NCBI GenBank assembly: GCA_021324975.1
Contig: JAJPIA010000144.1
Span: 1 to 64,000, forward strand
Source: Bacillota bacterium
GTDB lineage: Bacteria; Sysuimicrobiota; Sysuimicrobiia; Sysuimicrobiales; Segetimicrobiaceae
Reading direction: 5' to 3'
Length of the DNA stretch: 64,000 nt
Shown: piece by piece, positions 21,073 through 31,718 of the stretch
How the letters are laid out: each line of letters begins with the position of its first letter
Position numbering within the stretch: position 1 is the first letter of the stretch
Translations under genes and position numbers: made by a program
Notes under the pieces: model-generated
Seen by the model: the letters and a program-made list of their open reading frames with translations, nothing else
Database searches by the model: none
Told to the model about the DNA's origin: nothing

Positions 21073-21759
21073 GTGAGTATCCGATCGGGTCGGGCCTCGT
21101 TCACACGCTCCCGGGGGTTGCGCCACCGCCAATCGTCGGCCCGGCGCGGTGCCGTGTCGGTTGACGGTCGCACAGGTCCGCGCGATGATGAGGGACTGTC
21201 GCGCCACGGTATCCTCGCGGGCGATGGTGTGTCTGCCGGCCCGGTTGAGCGGCGGGTGCGGCAGAGCCCGCTGGAGCGGGCGAGGGAGACGGCACTCCGG
21301 CTGTTGGCCGTGCGGTCCCGGAGCACCTTTGAGCTTAGCCTCCAACTGCGCCGGCGCGGGGTGCCGGACGCGAACGTCCGCGCCGTCGTTGCAGATCTCA
21401 CCGGCGGTGGCTACCTGGACGATCTGGCCTTTGCCCGCGGATGGGTGGCCACCCGCGCGGGGGCGCGCGCCTATGGTGTGGCGCGGCTGCGGCGTGAGCT
21501 ACGCGAAAAAGGTGTCGCGATCCCGCTCATCGAGCGGGCAATCCGAGAGGCATACGGCGAAGAAGATTATTCCGTGACCGAAGAACGCAACGCGCGGGCT
21601 CTGATCGAACGGCGCCGTCCCGCGTATCGTCACCTGCCCGCCGACGTTCGGACGCGCCGCCTGGCGGGATTCCTCGAGCGGCGCGGCTTCTCGCCTCACA
21701 CGATCACCCGCGTCCTGGGTGCGGCTCACCGGGCCGCGGCGGACGCGCCCGATGGCTAA
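21073..21759 (+). CDS. recX: Regulatory protein RecX
   Basis: RecX repeats (GYLDDLAFARGWVATRAGARAYGVARLRRELREKGV); directly after recA. Exact start uncertain. Confidence 0.85.
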   Translation: MSIRSGRASFTRSRGLRHRQSSARRGAVSVDGRTGPRDDEGLSRHGILAGDGVSAGPVERRVRQSPLERARETALRLLAVRSRSTFELSLQLRRRGVPDANVRAVVADLTGGGYLDDLAFARGWVATRAGARAYGVARLRRELREKGVAIPLIERAIREAYGEEDYSVTEERNARALIERRRPAYRHLPADVRTRRLAGFLERRGFSPHTITRVLGAAHRAAADAPDG

Positions 21760-24700
21760 TCGCCGGGAGTCCCACGCGGGCGGGGACCAGCTCGACCTCG
21801 ACCTGGTCGGCGCGCGCACGGCGGCCACGCCCGTCCCCGACTCCGATGTGGAACCGGCGGAGGACGAGCCCGCAGCCGCGCTGGAGGCGCTGCTCCTGCG
21901 GCAGGCGTCGGCCGCCGACGCGGCGCTGGAGGGGTTGACCGCCGAGCAGCGCGACGCCGTGACGCACGCGGACGGCCCGCTGTTGATCGTGGCCGGGGCC
22001 GGTACGGGTAAGACCACCGTGATCACCCGTCGCATCGGCTACTTGATCGCGACCCGTCGGGTGCGGCCGGAACAGGTGCTGGCGCTGACCTTTACCGATC
22101 GGGCCGCGGCCGAAATGGAAGAGCGGGTGGACCGCCTCGTTCCGTACGGGTTCACGCAGGCCTGGATCAGCACGTTCCACGCGTTCGGCGACCGGGTGCT
22201 GCGGGACCACGCGCTGCATCTTGGTCTGCCCCCGGATTTCCGCGTGCTCAGCCGCGCGGAGCAGGTCATCTTCATCCGCGAGCGGCTCTTCGAGTTTCCG
22301 CTGGACCACTTCCGTCCGCTGGGGGATCCGGCCCGCTACGTGGATGCCCTGGTGTCGCTCATCAGCCGGGCGAAGGACGAAGACATCTCCCCCGAGGAGT
22401 ACGCGGCCTACGCGGACCGCCTGGCGGCGGACGCGGCTGCGCAGCCGGACGATCCGGTGCTGGCGGACCAGGCTCGGCAGCAGCGCGAGCTCGCCGCCGC
22501 GTATCGCACCTACCAAGAACTGCTCGCCAAGGAAGGGCGCCTCGATTTCGGTGATCTCATCGTCCTGACGTTGCGCCTGCTCCGCGAGCATCCGGACGTC
22601 TTGCACGGCTACCAGGAGCAGTTCCACCAGATTCTCGTCGACGAGTTCCAGGACACGAACTATGCGCAGTTCGAGTTGGTCAAGCTCCTCGCCGGCGCGC
22701 GCCGCAACCTCGCCGCCGTCGCGGACGATGATCAAGCGATCTACCGCTTTCGGGGCGCGTCCTACAGCAACATCACGTTTTTCACGGAGATGTACGCCGG
22801 CGCGCGGACGGTCGTCCTCACCCGAAACTACCGGTCGACGCAGTTCATCCTGGACGCCGCCTACCGTCTCGTTCGCCACAATGATCCTGACCGGCTCGAG
22901 GTGCGCGCCGGCCTGGACAAGCGCCTGGAAGCCGTCGCCGGACCGGGCGTGCTGCCGCGTCATGTGCACTACGAATCCCTCGGCGCCGAGGCCGATGGCG
23001 TCGCGGACCGCATCGCCGACCGCGTCGGCGCGGGCGCGTGGCAGTATCGTGACGTGGCGATCCTCGTGCGTGCGAACAGGGACGCCGATCCATTCCTCCG
23101 CGCCCTCAACATGCGCGGGATCCCGTTTCAGTTCTCCGGCACCCGCGGCCTCTACGACCGCGAAGAGATCCGATTGCTCACCTCCTTCCTTCGCGTCCTC
23201 GCCCATCCGGACGACAGCGTGTCGCTCTACCACTTGAGCGCGTCGCCGCTCTACGACGTCCCGGCGGCGGACTTGGCCGCGTGCATGGGTTATGCGAGCC
23301 GCCGGAGGCGGTCGTTGCACCACGTGTACCGCTACCTCGGCCGCATCGAGGATCTCGAGATCTCGACGCAGGGCCGCGAGGTGGTCGCCCGCCTCCTGGA
23401 CGACCTGGAGGAGATGGCGCGGCTGGCGCCCCGGTTTCCGACGGGTCGTGTGCTCTATGAGTACGTGATCAACCGCACGGGGTTCGTGCGCCGGCTCGCA
23501 TCGTCCGGGCGCCCCGAGGACGAGCACAAGGTCGCAAACATCGCCAAGTTCTTCGACCTGGTCGCGCGGTTCGGCGACGTGGCCCCCCTGGACCGGGTGC
23601 CGGCCTTCATCGGCTACCTGGACCTGCTCATCGACGCGGGCGACGATCCGCCGACCGCGGAGATGGACGGCGAAGCCGACGCGGTCCGGGTCCTCACGGT
23701 GCACAAGGCCAAGGGGCTCGAGTTTCCCGTCGTCTTCCTCGTGAGCCTCGTCACCGACAAATTCCCCTCGCGCGCCCGGCGCGACCCCTTGCCGTTGCCG
23801 GATACGCTGATGAAGGACATGCTGCCCAGCGGCGATTTCCACGTCCAGGAAGAGCGGCGCCTGTGCTACGTCGGCATGACGCGCGCCAAGCGCGAGCTGT
23901 TCCTGACAAGCGCCACCGACTACGGTGGCGTGCGGCCGCGCAAGGTAAGCCGTTTTGTCCTGGAGGCCCTCGACGTGCCTCGCGTGGTCCCCGAGACCGT
24001 GCACGCGTCGACCGTGCAGGCGGTGGAGCGCCACGCACCGGCCGTCGAGCCGGTGCCGCTCACGTTGATCCCGCTCGGCGACGACACGGTGCTGCAGCTG
24101 TCGTTCCGGCAGATCGACGATTACCTGACCTGCCCGTACAAGTACCGGTACATCCACGTGCTCCGCGTGCCGGTGCTCCGCGATCACCGCGTGGCCTACG
24201 GTGCCGCCCTGCACGAGGCCGTGCAGGAATATAATCGCCGACGCGCCCGGCATCAGCCCGTGACGGCCGAGGACCTGATCGCGCATTTCGAGCGCGCGTG
24301 GGTCAACGAGGGGTTTCTGAGCCGGGAGCACGAGGACCAGCGGATGGAGGCCGGCCGCGGCGCCCTGCGGCGCTTCTTCGAGCACCAGCAGGCCGGCGGC
24401 ACGGTGCCCACGTTTGTGGAGCGCGAGTTCCGGTTCTCGGTGCAGGGTAACCTGCTGCGCGGCCGCTGGGACCGCGTCGACGTGCGCGCCGGCGAGGTCG
24501 TAATCATCGACTTCAAGAGCACCGACGTGCGCACGCAGCAGGACGCGGACCGCCGCGCCAAGGACAGTGAGCAGCTCTCGATCTATGCGCTCGCCTATGA
24601 GGCCGTGTTTGGACGGCTTCCCGACCGTGTGGAGCTGCATTTCCTGGGGCGTGACGTGGTGGTCGGCCAGGCCCGCAAGACGGCGGCGGATGTCGCCGCA

Positions 24701-24832
24701 GTGCGCGCGATGATCCTGGAAGCCGCCAGCGGGATACGCGCACAACGGTTCATCGCCACTCCCGATCCGTACCGGGCGTGTCCGTACTGCGCATTCAACC
24801 AGATTTGCCCGTTCACCGCGGCGCCCGAATGA
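21752..24832 (+). CDS. UvrD/PcrA-type helicase with C-terminal PD-(D/E)XK nuclease (4-Cys iron-staple type)
   Basis: GAGTGKTTVITRRIGYL; DEFQDTNYAQ; VHKAKGLEFPVVFL; C-terminal DDYLTCPYKYRY...VVIIDFKSTDV...YRACPYCAFNQICPF. Confidence 0.92.
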   Translation: MANRRESHAGGDQLDLDLVGARTAATPVPDSDVEPAEDEPAAALEALLLRQASAADAALEGLTAEQRDAVTHADGPLLIVAGAGTGKTTVITRRIGYLIATRRVRPEQVLALTFTDRAAAEMEERVDRLVPYGFTQAWISTFHAFGDRVLRDHALHLGLPPDFRVLSRAEQVIFIRERLFEFPLDHFRPLGDPARYVDALVSLISRAKDEDISPEEYAAYADRLAADAAAQPDDPVLADQARQQRELAAAYRTYQELLAKEGRLDFGDLIVLTLRLLREHPDVLHGYQEQFHQILVDEFQDTNYAQFELVKLLAGARRNLAAVADDDQAIYRFRGASYSNITFFTEMYAGARTVVLTRNYRSTQFILDAAYRLVRHNDPDRLEVRAGLDKRLEAVAGPGVLPRHVHYESLGAEADGVADRIADRVGAGAWQYRDVAILVRANRDADPFLRALNMRGIPFQFSGTRGLYDREEIRLLTSFLRVLAHPDDSVSLYHLSASPLYDVPAADLAACMGYASRRRRSLHHVYRYLGRIEDLEISTQGREVVARLLDDLEEMARLAPRFPTGRVLYEYVINRTGFVRRLASSGRPEDEHKVANIAKFFDLVARFGDVAPLDRVPAFIGYLDLLIDAGDDPPTAEMDGEADAVRVLTVHKAKGLEFPVVFLVSLVTDKFPSRARRDPLPLPDTLMKDMLPSGDFHVQEERRLCYVGMTRAKRELFLTSATDYGGVRPRKVSRFVLEALDVPRVVPETVHASTVQAVERHAPAVEPVPLTLIPLGDDTVLQLSFRQIDDYLTCPYKYRYIHVLRVPVLRDHRVAYGAALHEAVQEYNRRRARHQPVTAEDLIAHFERAWVNEGFLSREHEDQRMEAGRGALRRFFEHQQAGGTVPTFVEREFRFSVQGNLLRGRWDRVDVRAGEVVIIDFKSTDVRTQQDADRRAKDSEQLSIYALAYEAVFGRLPDRVELHFLGRDVVVGQARKTAADVAAVRAMILEAASGIRAQRFIATPDPYRACPYCAFNQICPFTAAPE

Positions 24833-26019
24833 GCGTCCGGCTTCTGCACACGTCGGACGTGCATCTTGGGGCGACCTTCAAGATGCTCGGGGAACGCGGC
24901 GGCGACCAGCGGCGGCAGTTGCAGCGCACGCTGGCGAACGTGGCCGGGCTCGCGATCCAGGAGCGCGTCGACGCCGTGCTCGTCGCGGGTGATCTGTTCG
25001 ACTCCGTGGCCGCGGCACGCCTCATGGCCGCGTTTGCCCGGGAACAGCTCGGGCGCCTCGGCGAGGCGGGCATCCCCGTGTGCGCCATCGCCGGTAACCA
25101 CGACCCGCTCGGGGCAGGGAGTACCGGGATCTGGCAGCGGCTCGCCAGCGAGTGCCCGCACGTGACCGTCTTCGGTGCGGTACCGCAGGCGCGGGTCTTT
25201 TCCGAGCGCCACCTCACGGTGATCGGCCGGTCCGTCCAGGACCGGCTTTCCACCGAGAGCCCGCTCGCCGCGTTTCTCGCCGGCGGCGCCGTGGTCGCGG
25301 ACGGGGACGACGCGACGACGCCGGCGATGGTGCCGGCCGGGGCCCGACCGACACGCCACGTCGTCGGCGTGTTCCACGGGAGCGTGCAGCGCCCGGATTT
25401 CGAGACTAAGTTCGGTCTGATTACCCCGGAGGAAATCGGCGCCAGCGGCTTGGACTACCTTGCCTTGGGCGACTGGCACTCGACGCAAAACGTTTCTGCC
25501 GGCGGGGTCGCCGCCTGGTACAGCGGGGCGCCCGAGATGATCGGTCTGGACGAGCCGGACTCGGGCAACGTGTGCCTCGTCACGGTCCGAGGGCCGGGTG
25601 ACGTCGACGTGGCGCCGCGGCGCGTGGGCCGGCGGCGCGCTGCCGCCATCACGGTCGATCTCGCGACCGCGGGCGGTCCGGATGCGGTGGCGCGGTTGAT
25701 CGGCGACCGCGCCGACCGGGATCTCGCGCTGGTGGTGACGCTGACGGGGCTCGTCGGGTTGTCCGACCGCGTGCTGGCGGACGCGCTGCGTGACGACCTC
25801 GCCGCGGAGTTTTTCCGGTTGGAGATCCGCGACGCCTCGCATCTGCGGCGGGAGGCCGTCGACCCCACGCAGTACCCGGCGAACACGGTGCTCGGCCGCT
25901 TCGTGCGGCAGATGCACGAGCTCCTCGCCGCCCGCGACGGCGAGGAGCGGGCGATCGCCGAAGACGCGCTCGCGTACGGCGTGGCCCTCCTCGAGGGCCG
26001 GACGGAGATCCTGGGATGA
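24829..26019 (+). CDS. DNA repair exonuclease, SbcD/YhaO-like
   Basis: LLHTSDVHLGATF; DAVLVAGDLFDS; AIAGNHDPLG; LALGDWHSTQ calcineurin-like motifs; ATGA overlap. Confidence 0.88.
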   Translation: MSVRLLHTSDVHLGATFKMLGERGGDQRRQLQRTLANVAGLAIQERVDAVLVAGDLFDSVAAARLMAAFAREQLGRLGEAGIPVCAIAGNHDPLGAGSTGIWQRLASECPHVTVFGAVPQARVFSERHLTVIGRSVQDRLSTESPLAAFLAGGAVVADGDDATTPAMVPAGARPTRHVVGVFHGSVQRPDFETKFGLITPEEIGASGLDYLALGDWHSTQNVSAGGVAAWYSGAPEMIGLDEPDSGNVCLVTVRGPGDVDVAPRRVGRRRAAAITVDLATAGGPDAVARLIGDRADRDLALVVTLTGLVGLSDRVLADALRDDLAAEFFRLEIRDASHLRREAVDPTQYPANTVLGRFVRQMHELLAARDGEERAIAEDALAYGVALLEGRTEILG

Positions 26020-28154
26020 TCATTCGGCGCATGCGGGTGCACCGGTTCCGCAGGCTCGCGGACGAGACCCTGGAATTCGGACCCGGCCTCAACGTCATTC
26101 GCGGCCGGAACGACGCCGGCAAGTCGACCCTGCACCTTGCGTTTTCAGCGGCGCTCTACCCGATCCGGCCGTCGGAGGCCCGATCGTTGAGCCCGTGGGG
26201 GTGCGACGACGGACCCGGTGAGATCACCCTGGAGTTCGAGGCCGGGGACCGCCGCTACACGCTCCACAAGGACTTTGCGTCCCGGAAGGTGTGTCTCACG
26301 GACGGGCGGCGGCCCGTGGACAACGCGAAAGAGGTGGAACGGCAGATCGGCGTATTGCTCGGCGTCCCCACGCTCGCGTTGTTCCGCGCCACCGCGCACA
26401 TCGGACAATGGGAGCTGGCGCAGGTCCAAAAGGAAAAGGACACCATCGGTACCCGCCTGTCGGCCATCATGACCGGCGGCGACGAGGACGCGGCGCGCGT
26501 GCTCCGGCTGCTGGACGAGCGCGTCCGTAAGATGGAACTGGGGCTCCGCCGGCCCTCGGGCACGCCGGGGCCTCTCAAGCGCGACGAGGAGCGTCTGCGA
26601 TTCCTGACGGCGGAGGCGCAGCGGCTCGCATCGGAAGTCGCCGCGATCGAGCAGGCCGCGGCGGATCGGACGAAGATCGCGGAACGCGTTGCGCGGCTCG
26701 AGCAACAGGTCAAGGAGGACGCGGCGCTCGTGCAGGCCAACCGCGATCTCCTGGAGCTGGATCGCCGGGTGGAGGCGCAGCGGGGGCGGGTCGCGGAGCT
26801 GCGGGAGCTGACCGGGCGGATCGACGCCGCGGCGGGGGACCTCGAGGCCGCGGGCCGGGACCCGGCGCTCGAACTGCCGGACGTCACGCCGGAGGCCATC
26901 GAGGCCGTGCGGACGGCCGCCCTCCGCGCGGAGTTGTTGCGCCGCGAGATCGCCTCGGCGCAGGGAGAGGAGACCCGTCCGGTCCCGGCCGAGATGAGCG
27001 GCCGCGAGCGCCGCGCCGCATGGATGCCGGCGGGACTGGCCGCGGCCGCCGGTCTCGTGAGCGTGGCGTTCCTGATCGGCCACCATACCGGTCTCGGGCT
27101 GGGCGCGATGCTCGCGGCGATCCTCCTGGCCGCGCTCGCGATCGCGACGCGGAGTCGCGCCGAGGCCGCCGCGCTTCACGCTGAGCTGGCCGCGAAGCGG
27201 CGCGCCGAGGAAGCCGAGCGCGTCGCGGCCCGCCGGCGAGACGCCGAACAGGCCGAAGAGGCGCTGCGACGGGATCTCCAAACGCTCGGGGCCGGCTCTG
27301 TGGACGAGGCCGCCGAGCGGCAGGAGCGCGTGGCGGCGGCGCGCCGCCGGCGGGAGACGGCCCGGGCCGTGCTGGAGTCGCTGCTGGGCGCCCGTACCCG
27401 CGCCGCGATCGCCGACGAGTACCAGCGGGTCGTGGTGGACCTCGCCGCGACCGAGGCGAGGCGGGACGGGCCGGACCTGGCACTGCGGCGGCTCGACGCC
27501 GTCGCATTTCAGCGCCTCGCCGTGGACGCGGAGCGACGGCAACGGGAGCTCGAGCACCAGCGGGCCGCGCTGCACACGCTCGACGGACGGCTCTCGGGGA
27601 GGTCGCCCCATGAGGAGCTCGCCCGGGTGGAGGAAGAGCTGGCGGACATACGCGCCCGATATGCCCGCGCGGAGCGGCAGGTGCGGGTGCTGACCCTGAC
27701 CCGTGACGTGCTCGCCGAAGCCCGCGGCCAGACGATCGTGCCCGGCCGGGCGATGCTGGAGGAGCGGGCCAGCGAGTATGTGCGGCGGCTGTCAGGCGGC
27801 GCCTATGCCCGCATCTCCGTAGACGAACAGACGCTCGCCCCGCGGGTGTGGGCGGGGCCCCCCAAAGAATGGGCCGACGTCTCGGCCAAGGAGATCGGAA
27901 GCGGCGGTGTCGACCAGTGCTATCTCGCGCTGCGCTTGGGGCTCGTGGAGCTGCTGTGCGAGGGACGATGTCCGCTATTCCTCGACGATCCCCTTTTAGC
28001 CTACGACGAGGACCGTCAAGCCGCGGCGATGGACTTCCTCGCGGATTTGGCGCGGCATCGCCAGATCTTCCTCTTCACGTGCCGCACCGCCTACGACGCC
28101 CACGCGGACCATCTCACGGTGCTGGACCAGCCGGCCGCCGTCCCGGCACGGTAA
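26016..28154 (+). CDS. SbcC/Rad50-like ATPase with central TM segments (YhaN-like)
   Basis: GLNVIRGRNDAGKSTL Walker A, coiled coil, hydrophobic MPAGLAAAAGLVSVAFLIGHHTGLGLGAMLAAILLAALAIA, C-terminal LFLDDPLLAYDEDR Walker B. Confidence 0.88.
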   Translation: MIIRRMRVHRFRRLADETLEFGPGLNVIRGRNDAGKSTLHLAFSAALYPIRPSEARSLSPWGCDDGPGEITLEFEAGDRRYTLHKDFASRKVCLTDGRRPVDNAKEVERQIGVLLGVPTLALFRATAHIGQWELAQVQKEKDTIGTRLSAIMTGGDEDAARVLRLLDERVRKMELGLRRPSGTPGPLKRDEERLRFLTAEAQRLASEVAAIEQAAADRTKIAERVARLEQQVKEDAALVQANRDLLELDRRVEAQRGRVAELRELTGRIDAAAGDLEAAGRDPALELPDVTPEAIEAVRTAALRAELLRREIASAQGEETRPVPAEMSGRERRAAWMPAGLAAAAGLVSVAFLIGHHTGLGLGAMLAAILLAALAIATRSRAEAAALHAELAAKRRAEEAERVAARRRDAEQAEEALRRDLQTLGAGSVDEAAERQERVAAARRRRETARAVLESLLGARTRAAIADEYQRVVVDLAATEARRDGPDLALRRLDAVAFQRLAVDAERRQRELEHQRAALHTLDGRLSGRSPHEELARVEEELADIRARYARAERQVRVLTLTRDVLAEARGQTIVPGRAMLEERASEYVRRLSGGAYARISVDEQTLAPRVWAGPPKEWADVSAKEIGSGGVDQCYLALRLGLVELLCEGRCPLFLDDPLLAYDEDRQAAAMDFLADLARHRQIFLFTCRTAYDAHADHLTVLDQPAAVPAR

Positions 28155-28158
28155 GGCG

Positions 28159-28890
28159 CTACGGGCGGGCCAGCGCCCGGATATCGGCCACGAGGTCCTT
28201 GGGGTCGAGGTTTGAAGGAAGAAAGACGACGATCTTACCCTGGGGATCGATCAGGTAGACGATGGCCGTGTGCCCAACCTGGTTGGGCGCGGGCGCCGCG
28301 GCGCTCGCCGCCGCCGGGTTGACCTCCTTGGCGTCGCTGCCGACGTAATAGTGCGCCCACACCGGGCGGAGTTGCGCGAACGACCCCCGGAGATAGGCCA
28401 GCTCACCCGCGAGGTGATGGCCCGCGACAAAGGAGCGCACGGCCCCCGGCGTATCCCCGTTCGGGTCGACGCTGACGGCCACAAACGCGGTGCGGGCGGC
28501 GCTCGCGGGATCGAGCGCCTGGTAGGCTTTGTGGAGGGCATCCGCGATCAGCGGGCAGACGTCCGGGCAGTGCGCGTAGAGAAATGTCAGCACCACGACT
28601 TTCCCGCGAAGGGCCGCCAATGATACCGGCCGGCCGTCCTGGTCGGGCAGCGTGAAATCGTACGCAGCCACCGGCGGATTCATCACCGCGCCGACGAGCG
28701 GAGGCCCGGACAGGCGAGCCCGGACCGCCGCCGCCGTGGCCGCGGTCGCGGCCGCGACGACCACGGCAAGCGCTATGTACAGCCAGCGCGACCGTCCGGA
28801 ACGCCCGCCGGATGCAGCCGCTCCCGCCGGGCCCTGGGGCGCGTCCCCGGTTCCGGCGGCGGTGACCTGATTTCGTGCCGATCCCGACAT
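28159..28890 (-). CDS. SCO1/SenC family protein
   Basis: N-terminal TM; DFTLPDQDGRPVSLAALRGKVVVLTFLYAHCPDVCPLIA (CxxxCP). Confidence 0.9.
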   Translation of the reverse strand: MSGSARNQVTAAGTGDAPQGPAGAAASGGRSGRSRWLYIALAVVVAAATAATAAAVRARLSGPPLVGAVMNPPVAAYDFTLPDQDGRPVSLAALRGKVVVLTFLYAHCPDVCPLIADALHKAYQALDPASAARTAFVAVSVDPNGDTPGAVRSFVAGHHLAGELAYLRGSFAQLRPVWAHYYVGSDAKEVNPAAASAAAPAPNQVGHTAIVYLIDPQGKIVVFLPSNLDPKDLVADIRALARP

Positions 28891-29005
28891 CTGTCCACCC
28901 CTTCGGCTCACGCTAGCAACCGCCTCTCTGCGATGTCAAGGCGACCGCCTCGCACATCCTAGAATACGCCGAAGCCCGTCGCGCGGATCTTATGTGAGCC
29001 GTTTC

Positions 29006-29035
29006 TTGACCCCCGTTGTGTACGCACGTTAAAAT
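29006..29035 (+). promoter_or_regulatory. Promoter upstream of rny
   Basis: TTGACC (29006-29011), 18 nt, TAAAAT (29030-29035). Confidence 0.5.
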
Positions 29036-29156
29036 ATAGTGACAATTTGTTATCTAGCGCATCCATCGAACGCATCCCAGTATAGCGGCCCGGGGACCGG
29101 GCCGGGACGGAGGCATACGAGGACGCAGGCATAGAACGGCATAGCCAAAAAAGGGG

Positions 29157-30707
29157 GTGACCACCACGAGCGCCTTGACGTATGTGCTCGCGGGCGTAGC
29201 GGTCTTCCTCCTTGGATACTTTCTGCGCAAGTTCGCCGGCGAGGCGAAGATCGGCACGGCTGAAGCAGCAGCCCGGCGGATCCTGGAAGAAGCGAAAGCC
29301 GAGGCACACAGAGAGGCGGAGGCACGGAAGCGAGAAGCACTCCTGGAGGCCAAGGACGAGGCGTTTCGCATCAAGCGGGACGCCGAACGCGAGATTCGGG
29401 AGCAGCGGGGTGAGGTACAACGCCTGGAACGGCGGCTGATTCAGCGGGAAGAGAACTTGGAGCGCAAGCTCGAGACGCTCGAAAAACGTGATCAGACCCT
29501 CGCGCATCGTGAGCAGGAGGTAGCCAAGGTCAAGGACGCGGCGCAGGAATCGTATCAAGCAGCCCGCGCAGAGTTGGAACGGATCGGCAATCTGACGGAA
29601 GAGCAGGCCAAGCAGGAACTCCTCCAACGGGTCGAAATCGAGGCGCGGCACGACGCGCTTCAGGCGGCCCGGAAGGTTGAAGCGGAAGTTCGCGAAGAGG
29701 CGGAACGGCGGGCGCGCGAGATTCTCGCCCTCGCCATCCAGCGTTGTGCGGCGGACCACACGGCCGACGTGACGGTGTCGGTCATCCCGCTGCCGAACGA
29801 CGAGATGAAGGGCCGGATCATCGGCCGCGAGGGACGCAATATCCGCTCCCTCGAGAGCCTCACCGGGGTCGATTTCATCATCGACGATACCCCCGAATCG
29901 GTCACGCTGTCCTCTTTCGATCCCGTCCGGCGCGAGGTCGCCAAGATGGCCCTCGAGAAGCTGCTCACGGACGGCCGCATCCATCCGGCCCGCATCGAGG
30001 AGATGGTCGAAAAGGCCCAGCGCGATCTCGACGCGCGGATCCGCGACGCGGGCGAGCGGGCGGGGTTCGAGGCCGGGGTGCACGGGCTGCATCCGGAGGA
30101 GCTCAAACTGTTGGGCCGCCTCAACTTCCGGTTCAGCTACGGCCAGAACCTTCTGCAGCACTCCATCGAGGTGGCGCTCCTCGCCGGGCTGATGGCGACC
30201 CAGCTCGAGGCGGACGCGGAGATCGCCCGGCGTGCCGGGTTGCTGCACGACATCGGGAAGGCGCTGACCCACGAGGTCGAGGGGACGCACAGCACCATCG
30301 GCATGGATCTGGCGCGCCGGTACCACGAGCCGCCCCAGGTGCTGAACGCGATCGCGTACCACCACGGCGACGCTGCCGCGGAGTACGTGGAGGCCATCGT
30401 GGTGGCGGCCGCCGACGCCATCTCGGCCTCGCGGCCCGGCGCCCGCAAGGAAACGGTGGAGATGTACGTCAAGCGGCTTGAAAATCTGGAGCGCATCGCG
30501 ACGTCGTTTACGGGGGTGGAACGGGCGTACGCGATTCAGGCGGGTCGCGAGATTCGCGTCCTGGTCAAGCCCCAGGAGATCGACGACTCGAGCGCGACCA
30601 TTCTGGCGCGGGAGATGGCGAAGAAGATCGAGAACGAGCTGGAGTATCCCGGACAAATCAAGGTGACCGTGCTTCGGGAGACGCGGGCGATCGAGTACGC
30701 GAAGTAG
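29157..30707 (+). CDS. rny: Ribonuclease Y
   Basis: N-terminal TM, coiled coil, KH ([17 protein letters not shown]), HD ([15 protein letters not shown]). Confidence 0.96.
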   Translation: MTTTSALTYVLAGVAVFLLGYFLRKFAGEAKIGTAEAAARRILEEAKAEAHREAEARKREALLEAKDEAFRIKRDAEREIREQRGEVQRLERRLIQREENLERKLETLEKRDQTLAHREQEVAKVKDAAQESYQAARAELERIGNLTEEQAKQELLQRVEIEARHDALQAARKVEAEVREEAERRAREILALAIQRCAADHTADVTVSVIPLPNDEMKGRIIGREGRNIRSLESLTGVDFIIDDTPESVTLSSFDPVRREVAKMALEKLLTDGRIHPARIEEMVEKAQRDLDARIRDAGERAGFEAGVHGLHPEELKLLGRLNFRFSYGQNLLQHSIEVALLAGLMATQLEADAEIARRAGLLHDIGKALTHEVEGTHSTIGMDLARRYHEPPQVLNAIAYHHGDAAAEYVEAIVVAAADAISASRPGARKETVEMYVKRLENLERIATSFTGVERAYAIQAGREIRVLVKPQEIDDSSATILAREMAKKIENELEYPGQIKVTVLRETRAIEYAK

Positions 30708-30782
30708 GGCGAGCGCGAGCGGGTGGGGGACGGGCGGCCGGCCCGTCCCCCCGCGCATGTCCTCCGGCGGGAGCGTGCAGCG

Positions 30783-31589
30783 GTGCGGATACTCTTCATC
30801 GGCGACGTGGTCGGCAAGCCGGGACGGCGGGCCGTCGCGGCGCTCCTGCCCGGTTTGCGCCGGGACCTGCGCGTCGATTTTGTCATCGCCAACGGCGAAA
30901 ACTCTGCCGGGGGGTTCGGCATTACCCGCGAGACGTTCGAGGAGCTCGTGCGGGCGGGCGTGGACGTGGTCACCGGCGGCAACCACACGTGGCAGACGCG
31001 GGAGAGCGGGGCCCTGCTGGACAGCGACCCTCGACTGCTCCGGCCGGCGAACTACCCGCCCGGGACTCCGGGGCGCGGTGCGGGGGTGTTTCGCCTCGCC
31101 GGCGGGGGGACCGCGGCCGTCGGGGTCCTCAATCTCGAAGGACGCGTGTTCATGCAGCCGCTGCTGTCGCCGTTCGAGGTGGGCCGCGAGGAGGCGCGGC
31201 GGCTGCGGGACGAGGCCGCGGTCGTCATCGTGGACTTTCACGCCGAAGCTACGTCCGAGAAGGTGGCCCTCGGATGGTACCTGGACGGCCGCGTGACCGC
31301 CGTGATCGGGACCCACACGCACGTGCAGACCGCCGACGAGCGGATGCTTGAGACGGGGACCGCGTTCATCACGGACGTGGGCATGACCGGACCGCGGGAT
31401 TCCATCATCGGGATGGGCCGCGAGGACGTGCTGCGCCGATTCTTGACGTTGCTGCCCTCCCGGTTCGACGTCGCGCCCGGGCCGGCGCAGTTCTGCGGCG
31501 TGCTGGTGGAGGCTGATCCTGGCACCGGACGAGCCCAGGGCATCGAGCGCGTCCAGCGCGTGATTGGCCTAGGCCGTCTCGAGCGATAA
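30783..31589 (+). CDS. YmdB family metallophosphoesterase
   Basis: RILFIGDVVGKPGRRAVAALLP; GGNHTW; DFHAEATSEK; GTHTHVQTAD. GTG 30783. Confidence 0.93.
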   Translation: MRILFIGDVVGKPGRRAVAALLPGLRRDLRVDFVIANGENSAGGFGITRETFEELVRAGVDVVTGGNHTWQTRESGALLDSDPRLLRPANYPPGTPGRGAGVFRLAGGGTAAVGVLNLEGRVFMQPLLSPFEVGREEARRLRDEAAVVIVDFHAEATSEKVALGWYLDGRVTAVIGTHTHVQTADERMLETGTAFITDVGMTGPRDSIIGMGREDVLRRFLTLLPSRFDVAPGPAQFCGVLVEADPGTGRAQGIERVQRVIGLGRLER

Positions 31590-31594
31590 TGCGG

Positions 31595-31647
31595 TCTCAT
31601 TCGGACGAACGAGGGTGCAGGATTCTGCCGTGCCCCCTCGAATGGGA
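31595..31647 (+). ncRNA. Nested stem-loop in the spoVS 5' leader (candidate structured RNA)
   Basis: tctcattc(31595-31602)/gaatggga(31640-31647), gaggg(31611-31615)/ccctc(31635-31639), gcag(31617-31620)/ctgc(31625-31628). Confidence 0.35.
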
Positions 31648-31718
31648 GCAGTCCGCCTGAGGCATCGGGGCCGAAATCGCCAAAAAATCGACGACTCCGT
31701 CGAGGAGGCATCGCGCCA

